NCBI GenBank assembly: GCA_009809945.1
Contig: WTPW01000586.1
Location: forward strand, 154,791-218,790
Origin: Gigaspora margarita
Taxonomy: Eukaryota > Glomeromycota > Glomeromycetes > Diversisporales > Gigasporaceae
Direction: 5' to 3'
DNA: 64,000 bases
Part shown: piece after piece, positions 23,574 to 33,845 of the stretch
How the letters are laid out: every line of letters starts with the position of its first letter
Numbering within the stretch: position 1 is the first letter of the stretch
Translations under genes and position numbers: made by a program
The notes under the pieces: model-generated
What the model was told of the DNA's origin: nothing
What the model saw: the letters and a program-made list of their open reading frames with translations, nothing else
Database searches by the model: none

Positions 23574-23717
23574 TAATTATGTGCAATTTATATGAAAAAT
23601 TTTAGCATACAATGCGTACTGTACGTATAGTTCTTTCCGGTATCTGATTGGCTGTCAAAGTGATCGGCAAAAATTTTAGCGTACAGTACGCACAGTACTG
23701 TACATGGCACATCACTA
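23574..23717 (+). mobile_element. 144-bp hAT-type MITE (TAGTGATGTGCCA family)
   Basis: Left end TAATTATGTGCAATTTATAT and right end ...CATGGCACATCACTA are flanked by a perfect 8-bp duplication GTTAAACC at 23566-23573 and 23718-23725. Inner words AAAATTTTAGCRTACARTRC and GTACTGTACG are shared with the larger element at 23909-25251. It is therefore a short deletion derivative or relative. Confidence 0.9.
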
Positions 23718-23975
23718 GTTAAACCTCGCTCGCGAAACCTGCTTGATTAATTAGGTGGCTACAGTCGTTGACTTTAAACAAGCAACTTGAAAAGAAGAAA
23801 GGAGACACATTAAACTGTCATGAGTGGGTCATAATCTGATTGTAAATACAAAGAAGCAATCATAAATAAAGGAAGAGTAGGTACCTATCCCGTGTAGAGA
23901 GTTTCATTTAGTGATGTGCCATTTATATGTTACCCAAATTTTTTTAGCGTACAGTACGTACAGTACGTACAGTAC

Positions 23976-24653
23976 NNNNNNNNNNNNNNNNNNNNNNNNN
24001 NNNNNNNNNNNNNNNNNNNNNNNNNNNNNNNNNNNNNNNNNNNNNNNNNNNNNNNNNNNNNNNNNNNNNNNNNNNNNNNNNNNNNNNNNNNNNNNNNNNN
24101 NNNNNNNNNNNNNNNNNNNNNNNNNNNNNNNNNNNNNNNNNNNNNNNNNNNNNNNNNNNNNNNNNNNNNNNNNNNNNNNNNNNNNNNNNNNNNNNNNNNN
24201 NNNNNNNNNNNNNNNNNNNNNNNNNNNNNNNNNNNNNNNNNNNNNNNNNNNNNNNNNNNNNNNNNNNNNNNNNNNNNNNNNNNNNNNNNNNNNNNNNNNN
24301 NNNNNNNNNNNNNNNNNNNNNNNNNNNNNNNNNNNNNNNNNNNNNNNNNNNNNNNNNNNNNNNNNNNNNNNNNNNNNNNNNNNNNNNNNNNNNNNNNNNN
24401 NNNNNNNNNNNNNNNNNNNNNNNNNNNNNNNNNNNNNNNNNNNNNNNNNNNNNNNNNNNNNNNNNNNNNNNNNNNNNNNNNNNNNNNNNNNNNNNNNNNN
24501 NNNNNNNNNNNNNNNNNNNNNNNNNNNNNNNNNNNNNNNNNNNNNNNNNNNNNNNNNNNNNNNNNNNNNNNNNNNNNNNNNNNNNNNNNNNNNNNNNNNN
24601 NNNNNNNNNNNNNNNNNNNNNNNNNNNNNNNNNNNNNNNNNNNNNNNNNNNNN
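23976..24653. other. Assembly gap (678 N)
   Basis: Unsequenced or unresolved bases. They are bordered by a GTAC-rich palindromic array on the left and a run of 21 G on the right (24654-24674), both hard to sequence. Open frames drawn across the gap are meaningless. Confidence 0.99.
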
Positions 24654-24839
24654 GGGGGGGGGGGGGGGGGGGGGTAATGTAAAACACATAATCAACTTGG
24701 TCTGGCCTAATTAGCTAAATTAACATTAATAAACAAGAAGCAAAGTATAAAATATTCATTAAACTTAAATAACTTATTTAAACGATTGATTGATCAAAAT
24801 TATATTTTTGTGAATTCAACACGGAAAAAATTCTCGAAA

Positions 24840-25082
24840 TATAAGTGAAAGTCAAAAAACGAAAGTCAAAGAGAAGATCAAAGTAAAATAAAAATTAGAG
24901 TGAAGTCATAGTGAAAGCCAAAATAAAAGTTGAAGATCAAATCAAAGCAAGGAGAGTCAAAGCGAAAATCAAAGTCAAAACGAAAATTAAAGCGAAGTCA
25001 AAGTGAGAGTCAAAGTGAAAGTCAATGTGAAAGTCAAAGCGAGAGTCAAAGTGAAAATCAAAGCGTAAGTCAAAGTCGAAAG
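24840..25082 (+). repeat. GTCAAAGYGAAA minisatellite (about 6/12/18-bp period)
   Basis: GTCAAAGTGAAA-like units recur over about 240 bases. Because the unit length is a multiple of three it leaves a 61-codon Lys/Ser/Glu/Gln-rich open frame (24930-25115). That frame is a by-product of the repeat and is repeated identically in the inverted copy at 36551-36736. Confidence 0.9.
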
Positions 25083-25259
25083 CTTCTTCGGGAATTATCT
25101 GTGTTGATCAATTAACGAATTTGATTGGTCAATTGGCACATCAGGCAGGCACTCTTAATAAATGATCGGCAAAAATTTTAGCGTACAGTACGTACAGTAC
25201 GTACAGTACGTACAGTACTGTACGTATAGTACTGTACGTGGCACATCACTAGTTTCATT

Positions 25260-26648
25260 GTTCGAGCATATGAAGCATGTATTGGCAACTTTAGGAGAAT
25301 AACGTAACTCGTATTGGGAGTACCATAATGAAGCCCGTAAAATTCGGGTCAGATGAGTAAACCAGATAGCTTGAAAATATATTTCTCAACGAAATTTCGG
25401 GTTAATTCGTAGTGTTTTTATAAATTAGTTCCAAGCTAACTAAAATGAATCATGCAATGTATATAATTAATAGACATGCGGCAAAACATCCACCCTTAAA
25501 AATAAATAAATAAATAAATTTCCCAGTAAATTCTTTCTAAAAACTATTGGTATGCTTGCTTTATTAAGGAAAAAAAAAATACTAACATTCCTATGTGGAT
25601 CCAAAACCTCTACGATGCCGACTAGCACGTAAAACCTAATTATGCCGATAAATATCGCATCAATATGATAGGATCTACTAATCGATCTTCTTTTAGGTGC
25701 ATAAATTTGTAGGCAACCAAAAATCAGCAGATCAATCAAAATTTATATGCCGGAGCTAGGCGGCATTAAGTAATAATACCAGCCCACTCACTATACTATA
25801 GCAAAACTAGCAGCTGCACAACTTTGCTTAATGCATAAGATACCGGTTTATTGGTTAAATTTTGGATGATTTAGGGAAAATTTATCGATTCCGGTCTATT
25901 CTGGTCCTGAATTTTGGTCAATCTGCTGAATTTTGGTTTATCCATTAAGCTGCAACAGACAAAAAATAACTTACTCAAAATTTTGCTAACAATTATTAAG
26001 TGAACGTCGTGAATCAAACATACCTGGATTTCATTAAAGCATCAATATTAACTATTTTTTTATAAGCGTAAATATTCCAAATTACTATCTTAATAAAATC
26101 TGAAATTTCAAACAATATTAACTATTTTTTTATAAGCGTAAATATTCCAAATTACTATCTTAATAAAATCTGAAATTTCAACACGAAGATGAAAACCTTA
26201 CCCTTAAATAGCGTCACAACACTGCAAGTACCATTGTGACATGCAGAATCGTACGTGCGTACGTATGATCGTCAGGGATCGAGATCATAATTAATTATTT
26301 TACCGAATCTGGGTAGTTTCACGAATAAAAGCTTAAACAGGAATTGCATATCAATTTATTAAATATATAAATGATCAGTGCGCAAATATATAAAAGAAAA
26401 CGACGATCCAAAAGGGTAATCGTCTAGACCTTTTGCCTTGTAAAAATTGGTAGCATTTCGAATTGTTTGTATACTTCGTCGCCGCGGCTGAATAGCACCC
26501 GAATGATATGTCGGTCGAAAAAAGGAGCAAAGGATAAAATTGGTCAGTAAGAATGTTATGAACCCAATAACAAATAAAATATTTCTTTTTTAGAAATGCG
26601 CCAAAGTCAGATACTTTAAATTATTAACGAATAAACTAAAAATCAGAA
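25260..26648. other. AT-rich DNA, no supported gene
   Basis: A 90-codon minus-strand frame (25467-25739) reads smoothly but has no recognisable domain and crosses poly-A. I do not call it. The phrase CGTACGTGCGTACGTATGATC near 26252 is a GTAC-type microsatellite. Confidence 0.35.
26043..26181 (+). repeat. 70-bp perfect tandem duplication
   Basis: CAATATTAACTATTTTTTTA... through CTGAAATTTCA occurs at 26043-26112 and is repeated at 26113-26181 without visible differences. It is either very recent or an assembly artefact. Confidence 0.9.
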
Positions 26649-26902
26649 TATGGGGGAACATCAATAGAAAAGGGACAAATCATTTCTAGTTACAATTTTT
26701 TTAAAATTTTAATTAAAATATCTTAATAACTATTAAATTAAATTTAATAAAAATTTTTGTTTTAATTCTATAACTATATAAAATTAAAAAAAAAATTTTT
26801 ATTAAATTTGGTTAAGTAGTTGTTGAGATTTTTTAATTTAAAGTTGAAAAAACTTTAACTTAGAAAAAAATTTGGCACTTTTCTATTGAAGTTCCCCTAT
26901 AT
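26649..26902. mobile_element. Single-unit palindromic-module element
   Basis: Ends TATGGGGGAACATCAATAGA and the inverse of TATAGGGGAACTTCAATAGA match over about 24 bases. The arms then share ATTAAAATATCTTAATAACT and the T-rich tract, centred on AATTCTATAACTATATAAAATT near 26780. It is about 250 bp in total, the same architecture as the copies at 15709 and 48468. Confidence 0.85.
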
Positions 26903-29043
26903 AATGTTCAGCTTTAGTGCATTCATATATTTAAAAACCAAGCGTAATGGAGATGATGACTTAATGGATGGCATGATCGGATAATAGCTTAATAGTAAAT
27001 TCTGAAATTAAATACTATGAATTGAAATTGTTCCAACTGCCTTAAATTATGACATTGCATTTAGTCACAAAATCATCGTTTGTCCTATTATACTAGAATT
27101 TGAATACCAATATTAAACACTTTCGTTTGATAGTAAAAGACATAACACAAATACTTGTAGCTATTGCAAAATATTCATCCATTGTAATCTTGAAGTATCC
27201 AGAAACTCGAACTTGAATGTTAATCTATCTGTTAAGGGTAAATTGCAAGATTTCACAGTTAATGAATTGTTTTAAAACAAATGATAATTCAAATGACTAA
27301 GTCCAAATATTTTATTAATTTTGATATACCTTGCGGTTTTGTAATAAATTTTAGAACCGAAACTATGATTTCAACGAGTCCATCCAACCGGAAAAATATT
27401 ATTCATGAGAAGCCGTCAATTAAACATACCATAGTATAAGAATTTGACTTTATTACGTAATATTTAAATAAAATCACCTATTAGCAATTGTGTCATAAAA
27501 CTAATGAGTTAATTTAATACAAATGGGAGCTTGGATTGATAATGCTAATATTGTGGAAAATTGCTCCTCACCAATTGTTTTCGGTATTCTGCATATACTG
27601 ATGATCATTTTTAAGAGAAATGATCATATACAGTATGTGGTATCTCTTCGTTCCCTTTTTTATTTTTTGATGCATCTCGATTTACTCTTTCTCTTGCTAT
27701 TCCTATTCGAATTTTGGACTTCATAACATCTTGAAGCGGAATTTCATCAAAGCATATCAATAATAATGAATAACGTCATAAGATATAAATACCATAAAAT
27801 AATTATTTCTTACTTGTAATATTTTTTAGGATAATGTCCTGAACGAACATGTCAATTGAATTTTCGGAACGGCTCCTCTTAAATAAAAAAATAAAAAAAA
27901 TAAATAAAAAAAAAAAAAGATTTTCCATTTCCTATAAGAACTGAATTCATCAGAGTTGAGATAACATTAAGCAATGCCAGTCAATCATATCAACTATATA
28001 ACAAGATTATCTGGGTATTCCTGGGTTATAACTAGAGTTCTGCAAGCGCCAGGCACGAAAACCGGCACTATATTTAATCGTACCATACCAGCACTCGCGG
28101 AATCCTAAGAATAACTTCAATAAAAATTTTGAGTGATTCCGATTGAGCTGACCATGACTTCAGACTCCAGTCAAAACTCTAACCGATATGAACATTTCTG
28201 GCAATAAGCGACTTGTTTGGATCAAGACCAGGTAAAAAAGGCAATCAATAACCGTGTATCCAATTGTAACAGATATTCTTTAAAATTTTACCCCTTAGCC
28301 GTGATTAAATCGGTTGAGATTTTTAGTCAAGTTATTTCCGCTAATCTAAAAATGGGGTGGAAGGTGTGGTGCTTATTCATGATAGAATACAGTAAAATAA
28401 AATATGATAATAAAAATGAATTTGCCTAATGTAAAAAAAAAAAAAAAAAAAAAAATGCATACCAGATTATTCAAACTTGTATCATAAAATTCTGTACAAG
28501 TCTAAATTACCTGACAAATAATAACAAATAATGCAAGTTTTACATTTCAGACCAACGAAGCGACATTTTTCTGACAACCCATTTCTTCGACAGCTTACCT
28601 TATAGTTAAGCTATTTTCTGAAATTTTATATCAATACTTATGAAATAGCTACCTGAAGATAGGTTTGTAATAAATGTTAGTTGTTCTCTCAGATGATTGG
28701 GATGATTATCAATAGGCAGCAAATTTGTCGATTTGGCTGTAATCGTAATTTCATTTTTTCAGAATCTACGAGAATAACTGTATAATACACAATCAGTGAA
28801 TAGATAGTTTAAAAAAGCAGAGTAGGTAAACATCTTTCAATACATTAGATAGACATTAAATTCAATACGACTCGGAAACTGATGATAGGCACTAACCTCA
28901 TAGCTTAATAGGTTTATTACAAAATAAAAATCTCCTAGTCACATGTGATGTCCAGGAATTCAATAATAGTTACACCAGTAGTTTCATAATAGAGTTGCAG
29001 ATGAATATGGTGAAATTTTGGTAAATACCAAAAAATTGGTGAG
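26903..29043. other. AT-rich DNA, no supported gene
   Basis: Contains poly-A blocks at 27885-27920 and 28434-28456. Two short open frames (27523-27726, 28217-28429, both plus) have no recognisable domain. No element ends found. Confidence 0.35.
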
Positions 29044-29150
29044 ACTAAAATAACAACCAATGAGAAAATTCAAGATGAAATTAAAATAACAGCCAATGAG
29101 AAAATTCATAAAACTAAAATAACAGCCAATAAGATAAAACATGATGAAAA
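29044..29150 (+). repeat. Minisatellite, three units of about 35 bp
   Basis: TAAAATAACARCCAATGAGA is repeated three times, each followed by AAAATTCA or ATAAAACA. The spacing is 33-39 bases and the units are diverged. Confidence 0.8.
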
Positions 29151-29629
29151 TTTTCACCTCAACTCCGATATAAATTACACACTTGGTGAAAACTTCGGTT
29201 TCTCGACTTAAATATTATAATATTCGATCCTATCCAACTGTAATAATATTCTGCAATTCCTTTAAGAAAATTGAACGTATCTACATATGTTTATAGTGAG
29301 AAGAAAAAATGTCAGTAAATCCGATACAAGATTAATATTGGATATCCTTAAAATTATTACCCAAATTTGACTGTGGCATTGTAGTTGTACAGTTAATAAT
29401 AAGCTGAACGTCGTTCTTTAAAGTAGACTGCTGCTCTACACGAAATTAAAAAAATCTACACTGTTAATAACCGAAGTATTATTACTTCATTATGTTTTTT
29501 TTCGTCGATTTTTGTTTCGTTTCGGTAAACCTGAAATCTCGCTAGAATAAAAGCAATTTTGCTTTTGAAAAAAATGAACTCTACCTCGGTACATGTTTGA
29601 AATAAGGAAAAAGTAACATTTTGATTATA

Positions 29630-29841
29630 TAGGGCATTGACAATCAAAACGTGTCATAGTGAAATTACAAAATTTGTTAATAAAAACTAATTGTAACATG
29701 TTATTTGTAACAACTTACTCAATAAAATAAACAATGTCGGACATTAACAAATAATTAATCAATAACGTCCTATGTTACAATTAATTTTTTATTAACAATT
29801 TTTTAATATAACTATGATTCGTTTTGATTGACGATGCCCTA
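29630..29841 (+). mobile_element. 212-bp TA-flanked foldback MITE
   Basis: Arms of about 70 bp: TAGGGCATTGACAATCAAAA against the inverse of TAGGGCATCGTCAATCAAAA. They continue through CATAGT, TTGTTAATAAAAA and TTGTAACAT in both arms. TA borders both ends. The nearly full-length stem leaves a loop of only about 60 bases. Confidence 0.85.
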
Positions 29842-30166
29842 TATGATTGTTCAATGATCTTCAATTTTTTCATCTATTTCATCTTGTGAAAGGGCTTCGA
29901 TATGTCTCTATAATGAATATTTATCTGTAGGCTTAAATGGTTACAAAAAAATTTTTAACGCAAGAATCTTTTTTTTTTTATTTATAACACTGCATTATGT
30001 CAGACCTTAAATATCTAACTCGTAAATCCACTATATTTTTTATTTATTCGTTGTGACTCTGCTTAATGATCTCAAGTTTCTTGCGTATATTGTACGAACG
30101 AGATATCTAATTTTTAATTGGATCAATAACAAATAGCATATTGTTTAAACAAATTTTAGCCAAAAT

Positions 30167-30272
30167 ACCAAATTTGATAAATAATTAATTATACATGATT
30201 GTTGTTATTTGCGAATACTCCAAATTTGAGATAAATAATTAATCATACATACTTGTTATTTTGCGAATACTT
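30167..30272 (+). repeat. Diverged tandem duplication of about 55 bp
   Basis: CCAAATTTGATAAATAATTA...TTTGCGAATACT occurs at 30168 and again at 30222 with several small differences. Confidence 0.8.
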
Positions 30273-30331
30273 TAACCAGGAATTTGGAATCAATTGTCTT
30301 TTTAGGATGGGTGTGTTATTGCGTTTGTAAT

Positions 30332-30488
30332 ATTTTGTGAAATTTGCAGATCATCAAAAATCACCCGATTTTTTTAGGTGATTTCTGATTTCTTAAACAA
30401 CACCGATATGACAACTTCATACCCAGATATTGGAGCAGTTTTAGGAAAGCAGAAATTCCTTTTTTCTGATCTGCAAATTTCACAAAAT
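30332..30488 (+). mobile_element. 157-bp foldback MITE
   Basis: ATTTTGTGAAATTTGCAGAT and its exact inverse form the ends. TTTGTAAT (30324-30331) and TTTGTAAA (30489-30496) look like an 8-bp TSD with one mismatch. A second hairpin AAATCACC...GGTGATTT sits just inside the left arm. Confidence 0.75.
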
Positions 30489-30639
30489 TTTGTAAACTGC
30501 TGTAAGTAAAAGTCAGGCAGTATATCTATAACCAATTAAAATAAATGATCTAATAATTAGACACCTTAGACGGTTTCACTATGAAATCCTGAAAATTCAA
30601 AGTCTTATACCTATGCTTCTTTTGTCTTATCAAAGAGGA

Positions 30640-30852
30640 GCAATGCTGAACTTTCGAAATTTCAAAATGTCAACATAACCCCATGACTTTCGGAATTTCA
30701 ATTTGTTAATGTAACCCCATGAAAATTTCGAATTTCAATTTTCCCTTGAACTTTCGGAATTTCGATTTGTAATGTGACCCATAAATTTTCAGAATTTCAA
30801 TTTGCCGACGTAACCACATGTACTTTCAGAATTTTGATTTGTCAACGTAACC
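30640..30852 (+). repeat. Minisatellite of TTTCGGAATTTCAATTTGT units
   Basis: About five diverged units of 38-47 bp each contain ACTTTCGGAATTTCAATTTG and TAACCCCATG-like words. The array ends at TAACCCCAGATC near 30857. Confidence 0.85.
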
Positions 30853-31654
30853 CCAGATCTTTAATTTATCGACTATGTACTCTTAACAATCAACAAATCA
30901 GCTGATTTCTGGCATTTATTTAATTAACTTTTAGCATATGAATTGCACAGTAAAGATTGAATTTCCCATTTGTCAGCGGGAAATGTCAAATTTCCTATAG
31001 GGTTTACAGAAAGTAAGCCGTTGGTTAATTAAATTAACCAAATTAACCAAATTTAGCTAAAGCACTTAAAATTTCAAATAATATGAACAACATACTCATT
31101 ATCTTATGAAAACATTATCCCAAGAAGCGTTGATATATTTATAAAGCTAACGAAAATAAAATATTGATTATTAATAGTTAATATATAATTTTTGAACTTC
31201 CTTAGTTCACCCCAAAAAATTTTAAATTTCCTATACCAGATGTAAGGATGGAAAACCATGAAATTCAATTTTGAACTTGAAATTACATTTCATCTAGTGT
31301 TCAAGGCTGTTTTCTCGGCTGAAAATCCATTCAAATTTTTAAAGAGATGAAAATCGAATATCGCTATATCGACAATTATTTGAATCGAGGTTGTGTAGTG
31401 ATGAGTACTACGTGTGACAAATATAAAACTTGAACCTGCATTACAACCATTTCCAAAAAAAGTGAAATCAGTGCTTTGCGTCATATAAAGTTAATGGGTG
31501 TTTTTGATGAGATAAGAGATCTTATCCAATAAAATCCAAATCAACCATTGAACTATATCTCAATATTTATACAATTCGTCATATTATCCATTGTGAAAGG
31601 AAAAATAGTAGGTGACACAATGATGTGACGTTTTCAATTTTTTATTAAGCCCTG

Positions 31655-31845
31655 CTAAAATGAAAAACAAGAATTCTAAATTTGGAATTTTTTACACAAC
31701 AGGATGTGAACTATAACCTCAAACAAAAGAACTAGGATAAATTCGTTGTATGGTTTTGTTAATCATGTATCATTATCATTTAAAGTAGATTCTGTTGTGT
31801 AAAGAATTCTATATTTAGAATTCCTGGTTTTCTTTTAAATTAGAT
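31655..31845. mobile_element. Probable foldback MITE with ACAAGAATTCTAAAT arms
   Basis: AAGAATTCTAAATTTGGAAT then TTTACACAACAG on the left is mirrored by CTGTTGTGTAAA then AATTCTATATTTAGAATTCC on the right. Arms total about 45 bp. Outer ends are less clear, and CTAAAATGAAAAACAAG pairs loosely with its partner. No TSD resolved. Confidence 0.6.
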
Positions 31846-31849
31846 AGAT

Positions 31850-33680
31850 CATCATTAGTGACAATGACGCAGCATACCATAATACTCACGATACTGTCGT
31901 TCTCGAAGTTGGCGTCAGCTTGAAGTTGCAACCTCGAGTGCATAGAGTTGCGCTGACTGAAATTAACAGAAATCAGATATTTTCGCATGCCTCAATAATT
32001 TTAAGCGGGTGTAACTTCAGGTACCTGGGGGTTGCAACTTCGAGTACATACTAACTTCAAACACAACAATACCATCACTTAATATACCTTTGATTATTAA
32101 TTTTTACAAGATTCTCAACATCATAAGAATTATAAAGTTCTTCTTTGTGTTCGTTTTGCCGTAACAAATTTCGGACTTCAGACAGATATTCTAATACAAT
32201 AAAGAAAATAAAAACTCAATCTCGAGTTCGGATTCACCCCTTAATTTATATTAAAAAATATTACCTCATGGACGTTATAACAACTCGGTATCTTGTACCA
32301 CATAAAGCGTATAATGACGTAATTTGTTTGTTAGAAGCTAACAAACACTATATTTATCCCATCTTAGTATTTACCCTAACGTTTGCCATGTGATACCATG
32401 ATGATCATCGATTTGACTGTTCTTGAAACTAGTTACCTAGCTTTCAACTCCGATAAGAATTATTAGATTGAAGTTTAATTACCTTTGATCACGTGACTGT
32501 CAAGGCTTAAAATTTTTGTTGAACCCGATATTCGGAACCAATATAGGGGTTTAATAGGATTAGTAATGGTTGCAGTACAAAGGAGCTTGAAGATAAGAAA
32601 CCTTTTCATATTGACCAAATCATCTTATCGTTAGATATTATTAGACGTTACACGAAAATTTTTAATCATCCTTGATCACGTGCCTGTCGGGCTTTAAAAG
32701 CTGTGTTGCTGAGTCCGATACATATGGAACCCCCTATAAGACTTAAATCGAAAAGCCAACCGGAAATGTTTAAATCGTAGGATTTACGTTACACGAATTC
32801 TTTGAATTGAATATTTAACAATTCAGCCTATAATAGAACGGACCGGCCCACTCCGAATAAGGTTCTTAGTAAAATGGACGGATCAACCCGAACCGGACCA
32901 GGCCATAGTCCGACCCGACCATTCGGCTTACAAAATCTCAATTATAATCGGGTGATTTTTTTCCCTATTCAGTTCATCATGTAAGGAATCGAATAGTGCG
33001 AAGCAACTTGAATTTGATCTGCTCCTAAGTGCGTAATAATAGAAGTTTAGGGTTAGAGCGTTAGTAAAAAGGACTATAGCAATACAATAATGCCTATCAT
33101 ATGAAAATTTCATTCCTGTCATTTTTAATTATTGAACCAAGGTCGGTTTAAACATTAATTTTCGCTTTCTTTTCTTTTTCTACTTTTCACACATGCAAAA
33201 TTTGTGTTGTTCTTTTTAGGAGTTTGTATTACTCGCTAAAATAAGTGGTTGCCCGTATAGTTCACAAGTCTTACCTTTATTATTTCGCAATATTACGATG
33301 TAGTTTTCGATGAATCTTATAATTTCTTAAGATCAGACCGGAGGGATCTCGGGAAATAATAAATTTTTAATTCGTCCAGAACTAATGAGAACGTTGTAAA
33401 TAATTGTCTGTAAGTAAGATTGTACTGAATTTAATGTGGCGCGTTTGAGTTTGTGAATGATTGTCGATGAAGTTTGCTGTAACACATCAATAGGAAATAT
33501 ATATATTAATACAAATTACACATTTGAAAAAGTACTATCAAAAATCATTAATGAATTTTTTACATATATAAATTTGCTGATTATTTGATTATGACACATA
33601 ATAAAAAACGCTAATTACATTTATTTGAAACAAATATAACGTAATTCAACCAATCATAAAGTATAAACTTGTTAGATTTT
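31850..33680. other. Mixed-composition DNA with a diverged 186-bp duplication
   Basis: The word TTGATCACGTG occurs at about 32487 and 32673. It is followed in both places by RCTGTCRRGCTTNAAA, then GAACCCGATA/GAGTCCGATA and TATAGGGGTTTAATAGG/TATAAGACTTAAAT, so 32455-32760 is an old tandem duplication. A G/C-rich patch of ACCGGCC and GGACCGGACC-like words lies at 32838-32930. A plus-strand open frame at 32145-32393 has no recognisable domain. Confidence 0.5.
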
Positions 33681-33682
33681 TT

Positions 33683-33843
33683 GCGCAAATAACGCCCATG
33701 GGCGTTATTTCGGGACAAAGCGAACCAATAATTAAATTAACCGAATGCATAGTTCTTTGCTATTAAAAGTCTACGGATAAATTAATTATTAGCTCGCCTC
33801 AAACTTGTGTTCCGAAATAAACCATAGGCGTTATTTCACACAA
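33683..33843. mobile_element. About 160-bp MITE with AAATAACGCCYATGG ends
   Basis: The left end GCGCAAATAACGCCCATGGG is mirrored by the inverse of the right end, GTGTGAAATAACGCCTATGG, and both continue to TATTTCGG. The left end itself contains the perfect palindrome AATAACGCCCATGGGCGTTATT. No TSD resolved. Confidence 0.65.
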
Positions 33844-33845
33844 AT

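Larger units (their letters stand above)
23909..25251 (+). mobile_element. hAT-type element copy 1, composite, contains an assembly gap
   Basis: Ends TAGTGATGTGCCA and TGGCACATCACTA are flanked by a perfect 8-bp duplication GTTTCATT at 23901-23908 and 25252-25259. Subterminal (GTACAGTAC)n arrays lie beside both ends. The gap at 23976-24653 is followed by 21 G residues and a TIR of the MITE family seen at 21112-21307, so that G-rich MITE is inserted in the element. A GTCAAAGYGAAA minisatellite fills 24840-25082. The inverted copy is at 36401-36996 and beyond. No transposase is visible. Confidence 0.85.

Noticed and set aside
23904..24714. Long open frames across 23904-24714 and 36952-38018
   Set aside because: They consist almost entirely of N from assembly gaps.
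24930..25115. A 61-codon Ser/Lys/Glu/Gln-rich open frame repeated identically at 36551-36736
   Set aside because: It is a by-product of a GTCAAAGYGAAA minisatellite whose period is a multiple of three, inside a duplicated transposon. Identity reflects recent copying, not selection on protein.
25467..25739. 90-codon minus-strand frame with possible hydrophobic stretches
   Set aside because: No homologue recognised and it crosses poly-A and AAAT repeats. It cannot be told apart from chance without transcript data.
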